The position numbers and the translations under genes were made by a program. From Erysipelotrichaceae bacterium NK3D112 (GTDB taxonomy: Bacteria > Bacillota_I > Bacilli_A > Erysipelotrichales > Erysipelotrichaceae): a stretch of DNA of 64,000 bases. The stretch lies in the NCBI GenBank assembly GCA_000701725.1, contig JNJQ01000012.1:1-64000 (forward strand), read 5' to 3'. How positions within the stretch are numbered: position 1 is the stretch's first letter; every line of letters begins with the position of its first letter. Below the pieces are notes generated by a model that did no database searches, was not told the origin of the DNA, and saw only the letters and a program-made list of their open reading frames with translations. Positions 1 through 8,733 of the stretch are shown here, one piece after another.

Positions 1-75
1 CAGGAAGATCATACAGTCGTAACGTGAGGCCTCAGTCCTGCAAGACACCCTCATACTATACGGCTTAACAAGATC

Positions 76-104
76 AATATACACTTTGGCATATTCCATT
101 ACAA
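76..104 (-). promoter_or_regulatory. candidate promoter reading out of the window
   Basis: Read on the minus strand, TTGTAA and TATATT are separated by exactly 17 bases. Transcription would run leftward past position 1, so the gene served lies outside the window. No open frame is visible in the first 286 bases, which otherwise hold only this site and the hairpin at 175-232. This rests on two hexamers and their spacing alone. Confidence 0.35.
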
Positions 105-174
105 CTGTATTCGTTCAGCTTCTGCTGTTCTTTTTGTCATTTCGGCACCTGTCTATGTAAACTGTTGATATCAT

Positions 175-232
175 CAGAAAAACCAGAACCGCTGAAGATT
201 CACCTTTTTGCGCTTCTGGTTTTCTGTTTTTT
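175..232 (+). terminator. long hairpin with U-run, probably bidirectional
   Basis: The arms at 175-188 and 214-226 pair as AGAAAA(A)CCAGAA with TTCTGGTTTTCT, with one bulged A and a 25-base loop, followed on the plus strand by six T. It can also fold on the minus strand, downstream of folC, where no T-run follows. It therefore separates folC from whatever lies to the left. Confidence 0.6.
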
Positions 233-286
233 ACTGGTTTCAATCAATATCATTTAGCTTAACTGAATGACATTGGTGTGCAACAG

Positions 287-1483
287 TCATTTCATAAGAT
301 ATTCTCTGACAGTACTGATGAAGTAAAGCGAGCCTGTGATGACAACAGTTCCTTCCTTTGCAAACTGTTTTGCTTTTTCAATCGCAATGTGCCAGTCATT
401 TTCAATCACGCCGTGTTGTGAAACAAGATCATCCGCCGTATCGGCGCGGTAATAATCAAACGCCGTCACGATCAGAAGATCCGCATGTTCCTCAAGCATC
501 GATGCCATCTGTCTGCCCGGCTTGTCGCGCAGCGCGCTGAACACGATTGCCAACGGTTTTTTCAGAAGCGCAAGTGAGGCGCATAAGGCGCGGATGCCCT
601 CCTCATTATGGGCCCCGTCCAGAATCACATCGGGATGTTCCGACACCTTTTCAAAACGGCCCTTCCATGTGCATTGGGCAACCGCCTGTTTCACCTTTTC
701 GCATGTGATGTCAAAACCGAGAAAACGGAGTGCTTCAAGGGCCATCGCCGCGTTTGCCTTCTGGTATTCGGCACCGCTGATTTCATAGCGCTCACCGTAA
801 AATTCCATCTCCCCTTTGCCAATGTCACGGTAATCACCTAAGCGTTTCGCGGCGGCATGCATCCGGGCTGCACGCAGACGGATCACCCTTTCGCATTCCG
901 GCTTCACATAGCCGAAAATGCAATGGCCGTAAGGCTTGATGATACCCGCCTTTTCAAAGGCGATCTGCGTCAGTCTGTTTCCGAGCACTGCCATATGGTC
1001 AAAGCCGATCGTGGTGATAATGCTTAGGAGAGGATGCTCGATGATATTGGTATTGTCCAGCCTGCCGCCAAGCCCCGTTTCTATCACCGCATAATCCACA
1101 TGTGAGTCGCGGAACCATTCGAAAGCAATCAATGTGTCAATCTCGAACATGCCGAGATCATATTTTTCAATGATCCCCATATTCTTTTCGAGATACTGAT
1201 TGAACACCTCTTCGTCAATCCACTCATCATCGATTCTGATCCGATCAAAATGAGCGTCGAGATGAGGTGAAGTGAATGTGCCGGTATGAAAGCCGAGGGC
1301 ATTCAGGCATGCCCGGATGTAATTGACGGTGCTGCCCTTGCCGTTGGTGCCCGCCACATGAATGATCTTCAGTTCGTCCTGCGGATTACTAAGTTCCGCA
1401 CACGCTTCGCGCAGCGGCTGGAGTCCATGATAGCGGTTGGGCCTTGCCATGACCCAGTATTGATCTCTCTTATTGTTTTCCAT
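287..1483 (-). CDS. folC: folylpolyglutamate / dihydrofolate synthase (FolC)
   Basis: This Mur-ligase-family enzyme adds glutamate to folates in the cytoplasm; family members may also make dihydrofolate from dihydropteroate. The ATP-binding loop GTNGKGS lies at about residues 45-51, preceded by IHVA, and the glutamate-ligase C-terminal half carries LDGAHNEEGI near residue 290. At 398 residues it is slightly short for the family (about 420-430). It overlaps the end of ung by 14 bases, which suggests translational coupling. No clear ribosome site precedes the chosen ATG; the downstream ATG at residue 12, behind AAGAGAG, is an alternative start. The family call is firm, but whether it is bifunctional cannot be told from sequence. 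Confidence 0.93.
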   Translation of the reverse strand: MENNKRDQYWVMARPNRYHGLQPLREACAELSNPQDELKIIHVAGTNGKGSTVNYIRACLNALGFHTGTFTSPHLDAHFDRIRIDDEWIDEEVFNQYLEKNMGIIEKYDLGMFEIDTLIAFEWFRDSHVDYAVIETGLGGRLDNTNIIEHPLLSIITTIGFDHMAVLGNRLTQIAFEKAGIIKPYGHCIFGYVKPECERVIRLRAARMHAAAKRLGDYRDIGKGEMEFYGERYEISGAEYQKANAAMALEALRFLGFDITCEKVKQAVAQCTWKGRFEKVSEHPDVILDGAHNEEGIRALCASLALLKKPLAIVFSALRDKPGRQMASMLEEHADLLIVTAFDYYRADTADDLVSQHGVIENDWHIAIEKAKQFAKEGTVVITGSLYFISTVREYLMK

Positions 1484-2150
1484 AGATATTGGGAATCTGC
1501 CAGTCCACCGGTGTCAGTCCTTTGCTGACAAGGAATTCATTGGCGCGCGAGAAGTGGCGGCAGCCGAAGAATCCGTTGTATGCGGAAAGCGGTGAAGGAT
1601 GCGGTGCCTCCAGAACAAGGTGTCTTGAACGGTCAAGCATCCCTGCCTTGTTGCGGGCGTCCCTTCCCCAAAGCAGAAAGACAACCGGTTCTTTCTTTTC
1701 ATTGATGCGCATGATCGCATGGTCAGTGAAGATTTCCCAGCCCTTGCCGGCGTGGGAGCGGGGTCTTGAATCCTGCACGCTCAGAACCGTATTGAGCAGG
1801 AACACCCCCTGGCGCGCCCATGGCATGAGATAGCCGTTGTCGGGTATATAGCAACCCAGATCGTTCTGAAGCTCTTTGTAGATATTCTGCAGACTCGGCG
1901 GTACGGGAACCCCGGGATTGACCGAGAAGCACATGCCGTGCGCCTGTCCCTTCTGGTGATAGGGATCCTGGCCGAGAATCACGACTTTCACATCATTGAT
2001 ATCGCAGTTTTCAAATGCCGAAAACACCTGCTGTTTGGGCGGATAGATTGCCTTTGTCTCATATTCCTCATGAATGAAGGATGCCAGCTTCACGAAATAC
2101 GGCTGCTGCCATTCCTCTTTGAGCCATGGGGTCCAGCTGTTCTTTTTCAT
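1470..2150 (-). CDS. ung: uracil-DNA glycosylase, family 1
   Basis: The enzyme removes uracil from DNA as the first step of base-excision repair. The water-activating motif GQDPYH is at residues 60-65 and the DNA-intercalation motif HPSPLSA near residue 185; both are intact, as is LLWG before them. The length of 226 residues is normal. Its start codon overlaps the stop of the upstream DUF885 peptidase gene (ATGA), and folC follows with a 14-base overlap, so the three genes form one minus-strand operon. A shared function is not obvious; this looks like operon packing rather than a pathway. Confidence 0.97.
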   Translation of the reverse strand: MKKNSWTPWLKEEWQQPYFVKLASFIHEEYETKAIYPPKQQVFSAFENCDINDVKVVILGQDPYHQKGQAHGMCFSVNPGVPVPPSLQNIYKELQNDLGCYIPDNGYLMPWARQGVFLLNTVLSVQDSRPRSHAGKGWEIFTDHAIMRINEKKEPVVFLLWGRDARNKAGMLDRSRHLVLEAPHPSPLSAYNGFFGCRHFSRANEFLVSKGLTPVDWQIPNIYGKQ

Positions 2151-4030
2151 GCGAACGGATCTCTCCTCTTCGATTTTCTGATCAGGATGATGCCGCCGAT
2201 CACGGCAATCACTGCCAGCGCGATACCGCCGACAAACGGCCAGGGACTTAACGGTCTTGCCGGGAATTCCTCTTCCTCTTCAACCGGAACACTCTGGGAC
2301 GGATCAAAGGTTGAGATCCATTTGTCCACATCCTTTTCGACCAGTTCAAACGGTCTGTCGCCATAGGTCAGAAGAACCTCGTTGAAAGCGGTCTGATCAA
2401 ACTGGCTGCCAAGTGTGCTCTTCGCTTTGTTTCGGATCGTCATGAACTGGGCAAGACCGGCGCCATAAGGCACGATCACACCCGGTGTTTCCATGACAAA
2501 GTCATAAAGATCCGCGGCCATGGAGGAGTTCAGACCGATATCCTCAAGATAGGCGCCAAGCTCCTCAACATCCCATCCCAATGCATTGACACCGATATCA
2601 CATGCCGCGTTCATCGCATAGGAAAGCGATGTGTTGATGCGGTTGAATTCGATGGCGTATTTGTTCATGCCGCTGTAGCTCCACGCATCATCCTCCGCAT
2701 ACATCGCCCATCCTTCGGTATAGCCGATATTGCTTAAGGCACTGCGCATCATGGACGGTTTTGTATTCAGATACCAGGTGATCTGATAGAGATGGCCGGG
2801 GAAGCCTTCATGGGCAAGGGTGCTGTAAAGCTCATTGACATCCGCGACATTGTCGCCGTTGATTCTGACCACATTGTCCTCAATCATGTCCACGGGAGGC
2901 TGCAGATAATAAGCCACAATACCGTCTGAAGCGACTGCCGGATCCAGATAGGAAGCCTTGTATCTGACTTTCGGTCCTTCCGGATAAACACTCATGTTTT
3001 TCTCATGGAAGGCAATGATTTCGGAAGGATCTGTGATATCAACCGTATCCTCAAGAAGATCATCTGATTCCACGGAATACATCAGGCTGATGTATTTTTT
3101 GATTTCCGTATTCAGATAGGCGGTGCAGATATCCAGAATCTCCTGCGGTGATTTATCGGAGCTTGCCTTGAATTTTGTGCGTGCTTCGTAATATTCCTTT
3201 CCGCCGGGCAGATCGGCGATACTGACGCCTTCCTGTCTGGTGCCGCGCCAGCCTTCCAGACGCTCTGCGGCTCTTTGATATGCGGGGATGTAGGAGCTGA
3301 ACAGGATTTCCCTGTTTCTTGCCTTGTAGGCCTCTCTTTCGCTTTCTTCAAGTCCCTCAAACGCGTCGATGTTTTCCTCAAAGATCACAATCAGCGGATT
3401 GTCATCGGTGCGCGCAACGAACTTATTGATCGCATCCAGGGTGGAATCCAGGGCGCCGTCCGTCATGAATATGCCGTGCTCCACCTGTTTTGCGGTGATG
3501 TCAAGAGCGCCGTCAATATAGTCCGAAACACTTTCCAGAACGGAAAGATAATCGTCGATATCCTGTTTCTCATAGAAGACGAATTCGGTGAAATTGGTCG
3601 GCAGATTGTCAATAAGACCTTCGCTCGGCATAAACCACCAGTCGTAGTCCGGATAGGAGTTGAGCTCGATCATCCGTTCGCAGGTGAATTTGAAAACATC
3701 ATAATCGTGCTGCTGGGTTTCACTCAGGGAGTCATAATCAAACGCCTCCAGTTTTGCCAGCGATTCTTTGGTGTCATTGATCGCCTGCTCATAATCCTCC
3801 CAGGCGGCGCTGCCGATCACCGGTTCCGGTTTCTCAATGCCATAGGCGGCGTAATCGCGCAGCGTGAAATGCATGGTCGTATAATCGGATTCCATGGCTT
3901 CTCTGAACTCATCCATCATGAATTCATCAAATGCGGGATTTCCGGCATTTTCAGCGGATACGGGAATATATCCTGAGACTGCCATGGCAAAGCCAAGCAC
4001 AGCCGTAATCATCTTTTTCATTATTTCCAT
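2147..4030 (-). CDS. DUF885 membrane-anchored zinc peptidase
   Basis: The N-terminus is a signal peptide (residues about 4-26, ending near VSA), so the body is extracytoplasmic. The C-terminus has one membrane segment (GGIALAVIAVIGGIILI) followed by KSKRR, giving a protein anchored at its C-terminal end with a short cytoplasmic tail. The metal motif HEGFPGH, preceded by STLA and followed by a downstream EGW, is the DUF885 form of the HExxH gluzincin site, so a metallo-carboxypeptidase-like activity is expected; the substrate is unknown. The ATG at 4030 is supported by GGAGG seven bases upstream. It is the first gene of the operon with ung and folC. A Glu-rich stretch (VEEEEEF) precedes the anchor. 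Confidence 0.85.
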   Translation of the reverse strand: MEIMKKMITAVLGFAMAVSGYIPVSAENAGNPAFDEFMMDEFREAMESDYTTMHFTLRDYAAYGIEKPEPVIGSAAWEDYEQAINDTKESLAKLEAFDYDSLSETQQHDYDVFKFTCERMIELNSYPDYDWWFMPSEGLIDNLPTNFTEFVFYEKQDIDDYLSVLESVSDYIDGALDITAKQVEHGIFMTDGALDSTLDAINKFVARTDDNPLIVIFEENIDAFEGLEESEREAYKARNREILFSSYIPAYQRAAERLEGWRGTRQEGVSIADLPGGKEYYEARTKFKASSDKSPQEILDICTAYLNTEIKKYISLMYSVESDDLLEDTVDITDPSEIIAFHEKNMSVYPEGPKVRYKASYLDPAVASDGIVAYYLQPPVDMIEDNVVRINGDNVADVNELYSTLAHEGFPGHLYQITWYLNTKPSMMRSALSNIGYTEGWAMYAEDDAWSYSGMNKYAIEFNRINTSLSYAMNAACDIGVNALGWDVEELGAYLEDIGLNSSMAADLYDFVMETPGVIVPYGAGLAQFMTIRNKAKSTLGSQFDQTAFNEVLLTYGDRPFELVEKDVDKWISTFDPSQSVPVEEEEEFPARPLSPWPFVGGIALAVIAVIGGIILIRKSKRRDPFA

Positions 4031-4054
4031 CCTGAGACCTCCGGTTCTTTTAAA

Positions 4055-4063
4055 AGTATATCA
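4055..4063 (-). promoter_or_regulatory. extended -10 promoter for the DUF885-ung-folC operon
   Basis: The minus strand reads TGATATACT, an extended -10 element (TGnTATACT), about 25 bases before the ATG at 4030 and just beyond the pulA terminator. No good -35 hexamer is visible, as is usual for extended -10 promoters. Confidence 0.5.
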
Positions 4064-4073
4064 TTATTTGCCA

Positions 4074-4104
4074 TACAGAAAGAGGGAGCTTGCACAGCTC
4101 CCTC
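4074..4104 (-). terminator. terminator of pulA
   Basis: The arms at 4082-4089 and 4097-4104 form a perfect 8 bp stem (GAGGGAGC/GCTCCCTC) with a 7-base loop. On the minus strand it is followed by TTTCT, a short U-tract, 29 bases after the pulA stop codon. Confidence 0.7.
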
Positions 4105-4132
4105 CATCGTGTTTCTTAAGAATGTGTGCGGT

Positions 4133-6250
4133 TTACTTTGCCAGCACATAAAGGCTGAGCGCCGGAACACGGACTTCCGTGAATGTGTCCTCTCTTGCCC
4201 CGCCGTTTTCGTCAAAGATGATTTTCCAGCCCGATTCGAAGTTGTAATACTTGTCATCGAAGGTCGGATTGATAATCACTTTGAGAACCTCGGTCTCATT
4301 AGGTGTGTCGGAACATGTGATCTCATAGAAGATCACACCGCCCTCTGCCACCGAAAGACGCACATACTTTTCAATCTGGCGGGCAAAGTGGAGGCGGAAG
4401 CCTCTGTATTTCTTACGCAGAGCAATCGCTTTTTTCGTGTATTCGATCAGATGCGAATTGTAGACGGCTCTTCTCCAGTCCATCTGGTTGATGTGATCGC
4501 CGGCGTTGTAGGAATTGGAATTGTTGCGTTTGGTGCCGGCAAATTCAAATCCCGCATGGATAAACGGAACGCCCTGGGCAACCATTGTGCATGCGATCAT
4601 GAGCTTCTGGCGCTTCTGTCTGGTCGCTCTGTCCTCATTGCTGCAGCATGCGTGCATCTTGTCCCAGGCGGTCGAGTTGTCATGGGTTTCAATGCCGTTG
4701 ATTGACTTGTCCGGTGAGTCAAAGCGCATATAGAACGGATCGTTGAGCACATTGCCGCAAAGCGCGGAAAGCGTGCCGAAGGAAAGTCCGAGGTCGCCGG
4801 TCACGTAACCTTTGACATATTTCTGATCATCGGAAGTCTTGCCTTTGATCATATCGCGGAAGAAATCATTGAAATGGCCGATGCCGGGCATCTTGTCCTG
4901 GTTCTGGATGGTTGCCTTCAAAGAGGAATCCAGAATGGTGGGCATGTCCCAGCCCTCGCCGTAAAGCATTGCCGAAGGCTTGACGCTCTGAATGGTTTCC
5001 CTGACCGCGTTCATCGTGTCGATGTCAAGAATTCCCATCAGGTCAAAACGCATGCCGTCAATGCCGTAAATGGACATGATCCGCCGCACCGCATCGATGA
5101 TGAACTTTCTGACCATCGGCTTTTCGGATGCGAAATCATTTCCGCAATAGGTGCCGTTGGAAAGGAATCCGCCGGAATTGTAGCGGAAGTAATAATACGG
5201 CAGCACCGCGTGGAACGAGGATGTCTCCACGTTGTAAAGGTGATTGAACACCACATCCAGGTTCACTCTGAGGCCATGCTTGTGCATACGGCACACGAGT
5301 GTTTTCAGTTCCCTGACCCTTGCGTAAGGATTGTCGGGATCGCTGGAATAGCTGCCTTCGGGGGTGATGAACTGCATCGGGTCATAGCCCCAGTTGTAGC
5401 CGTTTTCGGTATGGAATTCGTCCACTGTGCAATAGTCCATGACCGGCATCAGCTGCACATGGGTCACCCCCAGCGATGCCAGATAGGAAAGTCCGGTGGG
5501 CATGTTCTCATAGGATGTGTTTTCCTGCGAGAGCGCTCCGAAGGTGCCGTTTTCATCGGTTCCGGTCAGTGATGAGGATGTCATGTCGCGGACATTGGCC
5601 TCATAGATGACCGCGTCCGTGCCGCTGATTTCCTCCAGCGGATAGTCCTGGATTCTTGAAATCTCATCCAGATCGATGACCGCGCTTTCACGTCCGTTGC
5701 CGATGCTGCTGATGCCGTAAGGATCAACGCATTCGACCACTTCGCCGTTTCTTTCCACGAAATATGTGTATGTCGCATATTTGAGATTGGTGATGATGCG
5801 TCTGCGCCAGACACCCTTGTCACCCCTGTTCATCGGATAGCTTTCCAGGGTTCCGTGATTGCGGATGCGCAGGGTGACGCTGACCGCAGTGGGTGCCCAC
5901 AAAGCGAAATCGGTATGGGTCCAGTGATAGGTGGCGCCAAGATCATCGCCGTTGTAGAAGAAGCGGTCATTGAACTGCTGCGTATTGACGATCATGCGGT
6001 ATTCAAGGGGTACGGAAAGGCCATGCGCCTCACGCACATGGTAGGAAGTTCCGAAAACCAGTCCTGCCGGGCAGGTCAGATTGTATCTGACATAGCCCGA
6101 ATGTTCCTCAATTCCGGTGATCAGCATCTGTGTGCTGTAGCCTTTGTCACCTGTGATATGGAAACTCTCTGACCGGCCGCCGTAAAAATTCCGGTTGATA
6201 TGGACCGTCACCTTGCCGAAGTCATCGAGATATGCATTCATGCTGGGCAT
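4133..6250 (-). CDS. pulA: type I pullulanase (glycogen/maltodextrin debranching)
   Basis: This is a GH13 enzyme that hydrolyses alpha-1,6 branch points. The type I signature YNWGYDP is near residue 290. The catalytic motifs are all present: DGMRFDLMG (nucleophile Asp), YGEGWD (acid/base Glu) and ETHDN (transition-state Asp). N-terminal beta domains (about 1-150) precede the barrel. There is no signal peptide, so it acts inside the cell, fitting debranching of glycogen together with glgP upstream. GGGAGGT a few bases before the ATG at 6250 supports the start. It follows glgP after a hairpin and is closed by the terminator at 4074-4104. Confidence 0.95.
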   Translation of the reverse strand: MPSMNAYLDDFGKVTVHINRNFYGGRSESFHITGDKGYSTQMLITGIEEHSGYVRYNLTCPAGLVFGTSYHVREAHGLSVPLEYRMIVNTQQFNDRFFYNGDDLGATYHWTHTDFALWAPTAVSVTLRIRNHGTLESYPMNRGDKGVWRRRIITNLKYATYTYFVERNGEVVECVDPYGISSIGNGRESAVIDLDEISRIQDYPLEEISGTDAVIYEANVRDMTSSSLTGTDENGTFGALSQENTSYENMPTGLSYLASLGVTHVQLMPVMDYCTVDEFHTENGYNWGYDPMQFITPEGSYSSDPDNPYARVRELKTLVCRMHKHGLRVNLDVVFNHLYNVETSSFHAVLPYYYFRYNSGGFLSNGTYCGNDFASEKPMVRKFIIDAVRRIMSIYGIDGMRFDLMGILDIDTMNAVRETIQSVKPSAMLYGEGWDMPTILDSSLKATIQNQDKMPGIGHFNDFFRDMIKGKTSDDQKYVKGYVTGDLGLSFGTLSALCGNVLNDPFYMRFDSPDKSINGIETHDNSTAWDKMHACCSNEDRATRQKRQKLMIACTMVAQGVPFIHAGFEFAGTKRNNSNSYNAGDHINQMDWRRAVYNSHLIEYTKKAIALRKKYRGFRLHFARQIEKYVRLSVAEGGVIFYEITCSDTPNETEVLKVIINPTFDDKYYNFESGWKIIFDENGGAREDTFTEVRVPALSLYVLAK

Positions 6251-6269
6251 AAGTTACCTCCCTAACTGT

Positions 6270-6296
6270 GAAAAGGCGCCATGAAAGCTGGCGCCT
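6270..6296 (-). terminator. intercistronic hairpin between glgP and pulA
   Basis: AGGCGCC at 6274-6280 pairs with GGCGCCT at 6290-6296, and the minus strand continues TTTTC. It may terminate part of the transcription or protect the glgP 3' end, lowering pulA expression relative to glgP. Confidence 0.6.
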
Positions 6297-6303
6297 GCCG
6301 TTG

Positions 6304-8706
6304 TCAAACACTCATTTTTTCGAGTTTCCAGATATCCTTGGCGTATTCCTCAATGGTTCTGTCACTGGAGAAATAGCCGGACTTCGCAATGTTTACCAGG
6401 CAGCTGCGTGCCCAGGAATTACGGTTGAGATATCTTCTTTCGATCTCATCCTGTGCCTTGAGATAGGAATCAAAGTCAGCGAGAACGAAGAATTCATCAT
6501 TCTTCATCAGGATTTCGTCGAAGATAATGCGGAAGTCATCATTGTTGGAGGACCATGTTCCGTCAATCAGAGACATCATTACTTTTCTGATTCTCTGGTC
6601 GCCATCGAAGTATCCGCGGGCGTTGTATCCCCAGCGGATGTTATTGATATCATCAACAGTCATACCGAAGATAACATCGTTGTCTCTGCCGACCAGCGCG
6701 TCGATCTCAACGTTGGCACCATCCATTGTGCCGATTGTGATCGCGCCGTTCATCATGAACTTCATGTTGCCGGTGCCGCTGGCTTCCTTGCCGGCGGTGG
6801 AGATCTGTTCGGAAATATCTGTTCCCGGCACAAGGACCTCACTCATCGAAACGTTGTAGTTGGGCAGGAAGACAACCTTGATCATGCCGTTGACATCCGG
6901 ATCATTGTTGATCTTCTTGGCAACGCAGTTGATCAGTTTGATGACCTTCTTCGCAAACACGTAGCTGGAAGCAGCCTTGGCGGCGAAGATGTATGTGTGC
7001 GGATACATTCTGTAATTCGGATCCGACTTGATGCGCTGATAGCGGTAGATGATGTTGAGGACATTGAGCAGCTGTCTCTTATAGGCATGCAGTCTCTTGG
7101 CCTGGACATCGAAGATGGAATCCGGATCAACCGCAACACCTGTTCTCTCACGGATGAAGTCCGCAAGGATCTGCTTGCGTTCCGCCTTGACGGCAAGGAA
7201 CTGCTGCTGTGTCTCGATTTCATCGACATGTCTCATCAGGCCTTCCATCTGTCTGTAATCAGATTCATAGCCTGTGCCGATCTTGGAGCCGATCAGCTCT
7301 CTGAGCTGCGGATTGCTGTAAAGCATCCATCTTCTCGGAGTGATTCCGTTTGTCTTGTTGGAGAAACGCTCCGGATAAATGCGGTAGAAATCACGGAACA
7401 GGTCATCCTTCAGGATTTCACTGTGGATTCTTGCAACACCGTTGACACTGTGTGAGCCGATGATGGCAAGATGCGCCATGTGCACCTGGTCATCGCGGAT
7501 GATCGCGCAGCGGTCAGCCATGGAATAATCATCCGGGAAACGCTCTCTGACGAAGTTCTTGAAGCGGCGGTCGATTTCCTCCATGATCATGTAAATTCTC
7601 GGAAGCAGGATCTGGATGTACTTGACCGGCCATTTCTCAAGCGCTTCGCTCATGACTGTATGGTTTGTATACGCCATGACTTCCTTGACGATTTCCCATG
7701 CGTCATCCCACTGGTATCCGTGGTTGTCCATGAGGACACGCATCAGTTCGCAGATGGAGAGAACCGGGTGGGTATCGTTGAGCTGGATGGCAATGTGCTT
7801 GCCGAGATCATCCAGACTGTCATGTGTCTTGAGATAGCTGTTGAGAATGCTGTTGATGCCTGCGCAGACGAAGAAGTACTGCTGCTTCAGACGCAGATAC
7901 TTGCCTTCCTCGGTGGAATCGTCCGGATAGACGTTCAGGCAGATATCATCAACATCGGAAAGATATTTACGGTAGTCAACTCCGCGCGGAGCGATATCCG
8001 CAGGTTCGGCACTCCATAAACGGAGTGTGTTTGTCATCTTTGTGTTGGCGCCGACCATGGCCATGTCATAGGGCACCGCGAGAATATGAGTGGCGTGCAC
8101 ATGCTTGAAATGCATGTCGCCCTTTTCGTCATAGGAAACTTCCAGGCTTCCGTAGAGTTTGACATCAACGGAATGCTTCGGCTTGCGGATTTCCCACGGG
8201 TTGCCGATTCGCAGCCACATATCAGGAACCTCAACCTGTTCGCCGGCATGGTTGATCATCTGTCTGAACAGACCTGCGCGGTAGCGGATGCAGTTGCCGT
8301 TGACCGCATAATTCAGCGAAGCCGCTGAATCCATGAAGCAGGCAGCCAGTCTTCCCAGACCGCCGTTGCCAAGTCCCGGATCCGCTTCCAGCTGAGCAAT
8401 CGCGTTGTAATCAAGGCCAAGCTCTTCCAGGCCTTCCACGACGGTATCATAGATGCCGAGGTTCTGCAGATTGCTGGTCATCAGTCTGCCAAGCAGGAAT
8501 TCCATGGAGAAATAATAGACCTGCTTCGCACCTGTCTCATTCTCCTTTACCTTAGTATCCTTCCAGTTTACGTTGGCATAGTCACGCACCATCTCACCAA
8601 GAACCAGATACTGTTCTGTGGGATGTGCCTCTTCGGGGGCAGTGCCGTAGGACTCGATAATCTTTCTGGTGAATTCTTTTTTGAATTCGCTTTTGTCTTT
8701 AAACAT
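6304..8706 (-). CDS. glgP: glycogen/maltodextrin phosphorylase
   Basis: The enzyme releases glucose 1-phosphate from alpha-1,4-glucans with pyridoxal phosphate as cofactor. The 800-residue length fits the GT35 family. The PLP-lysine region SGTGNMKFMMNG near residue 660 is intact, as is the glycine-rich stretch GLGNGGLGRLAACFMDS near residue 110. GAAAGG precedes the ATG. It begins 27 bases after glgB and is followed by pulA, so synthesis of branches, phosphorolysis and debranching share one operon. The product can be passed to the phosphoglucomutase encoded upstream at 10988-12670. Confidence 0.97.
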   Translation of the reverse strand: MFKDKSEFKKEFTRKIIESYGTAPEEAHPTEQYLVLGEMVRDYANVNWKDTKVKENETGAKQVYYFSMEFLLGRLMTSNLQNLGIYDTVVEGLEELGLDYNAIAQLEADPGLGNGGLGRLAACFMDSAASLNYAVNGNCIRYRAGLFRQMINHAGEQVEVPDMWLRIGNPWEIRKPKHSVDVKLYGSLEVSYDEKGDMHFKHVHATHILAVPYDMAMVGANTKMTNTLRLWSAEPADIAPRGVDYRKYLSDVDDICLNVYPDDSTEEGKYLRLKQQYFFVCAGINSILNSYLKTHDSLDDLGKHIAIQLNDTHPVLSICELMRVLMDNHGYQWDDAWEIVKEVMAYTNHTVMSEALEKWPVKYIQILLPRIYMIMEEIDRRFKNFVRERFPDDYSMADRCAIIRDDQVHMAHLAIIGSHSVNGVARIHSEILKDDLFRDFYRIYPERFSNKTNGITPRRWMLYSNPQLRELIGSKIGTGYESDYRQMEGLMRHVDEIETQQQFLAVKAERKQILADFIRERTGVAVDPDSIFDVQAKRLHAYKRQLLNVLNIIYRYQRIKSDPNYRMYPHTYIFAAKAASSYVFAKKVIKLINCVAKKINNDPDVNGMIKVVFLPNYNVSMSEVLVPGTDISEQISTAGKEASGTGNMKFMMNGAITIGTMDGANVEIDALVGRDNDVIFGMTVDDINNIRWGYNARGYFDGDQRIRKVMMSLIDGTWSSNNDDFRIIFDEILMKNDEFFVLADFDSYLKAQDEIERRYLNRNSWARSCLVNIAKSGYFSSDRTIEEYAKDIWKLEKMSV

Positions 8707-8733
8707 AAGAAGTACCTTTCTAATTTTGCGGGT

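Noticed and set aside
1-286. A riboswitch or partial gene at the left edge.
   Set aside because: Only a promoter-like pair of hexamers and a terminator are visible; no conserved riboswitch core or open frame was recognised.
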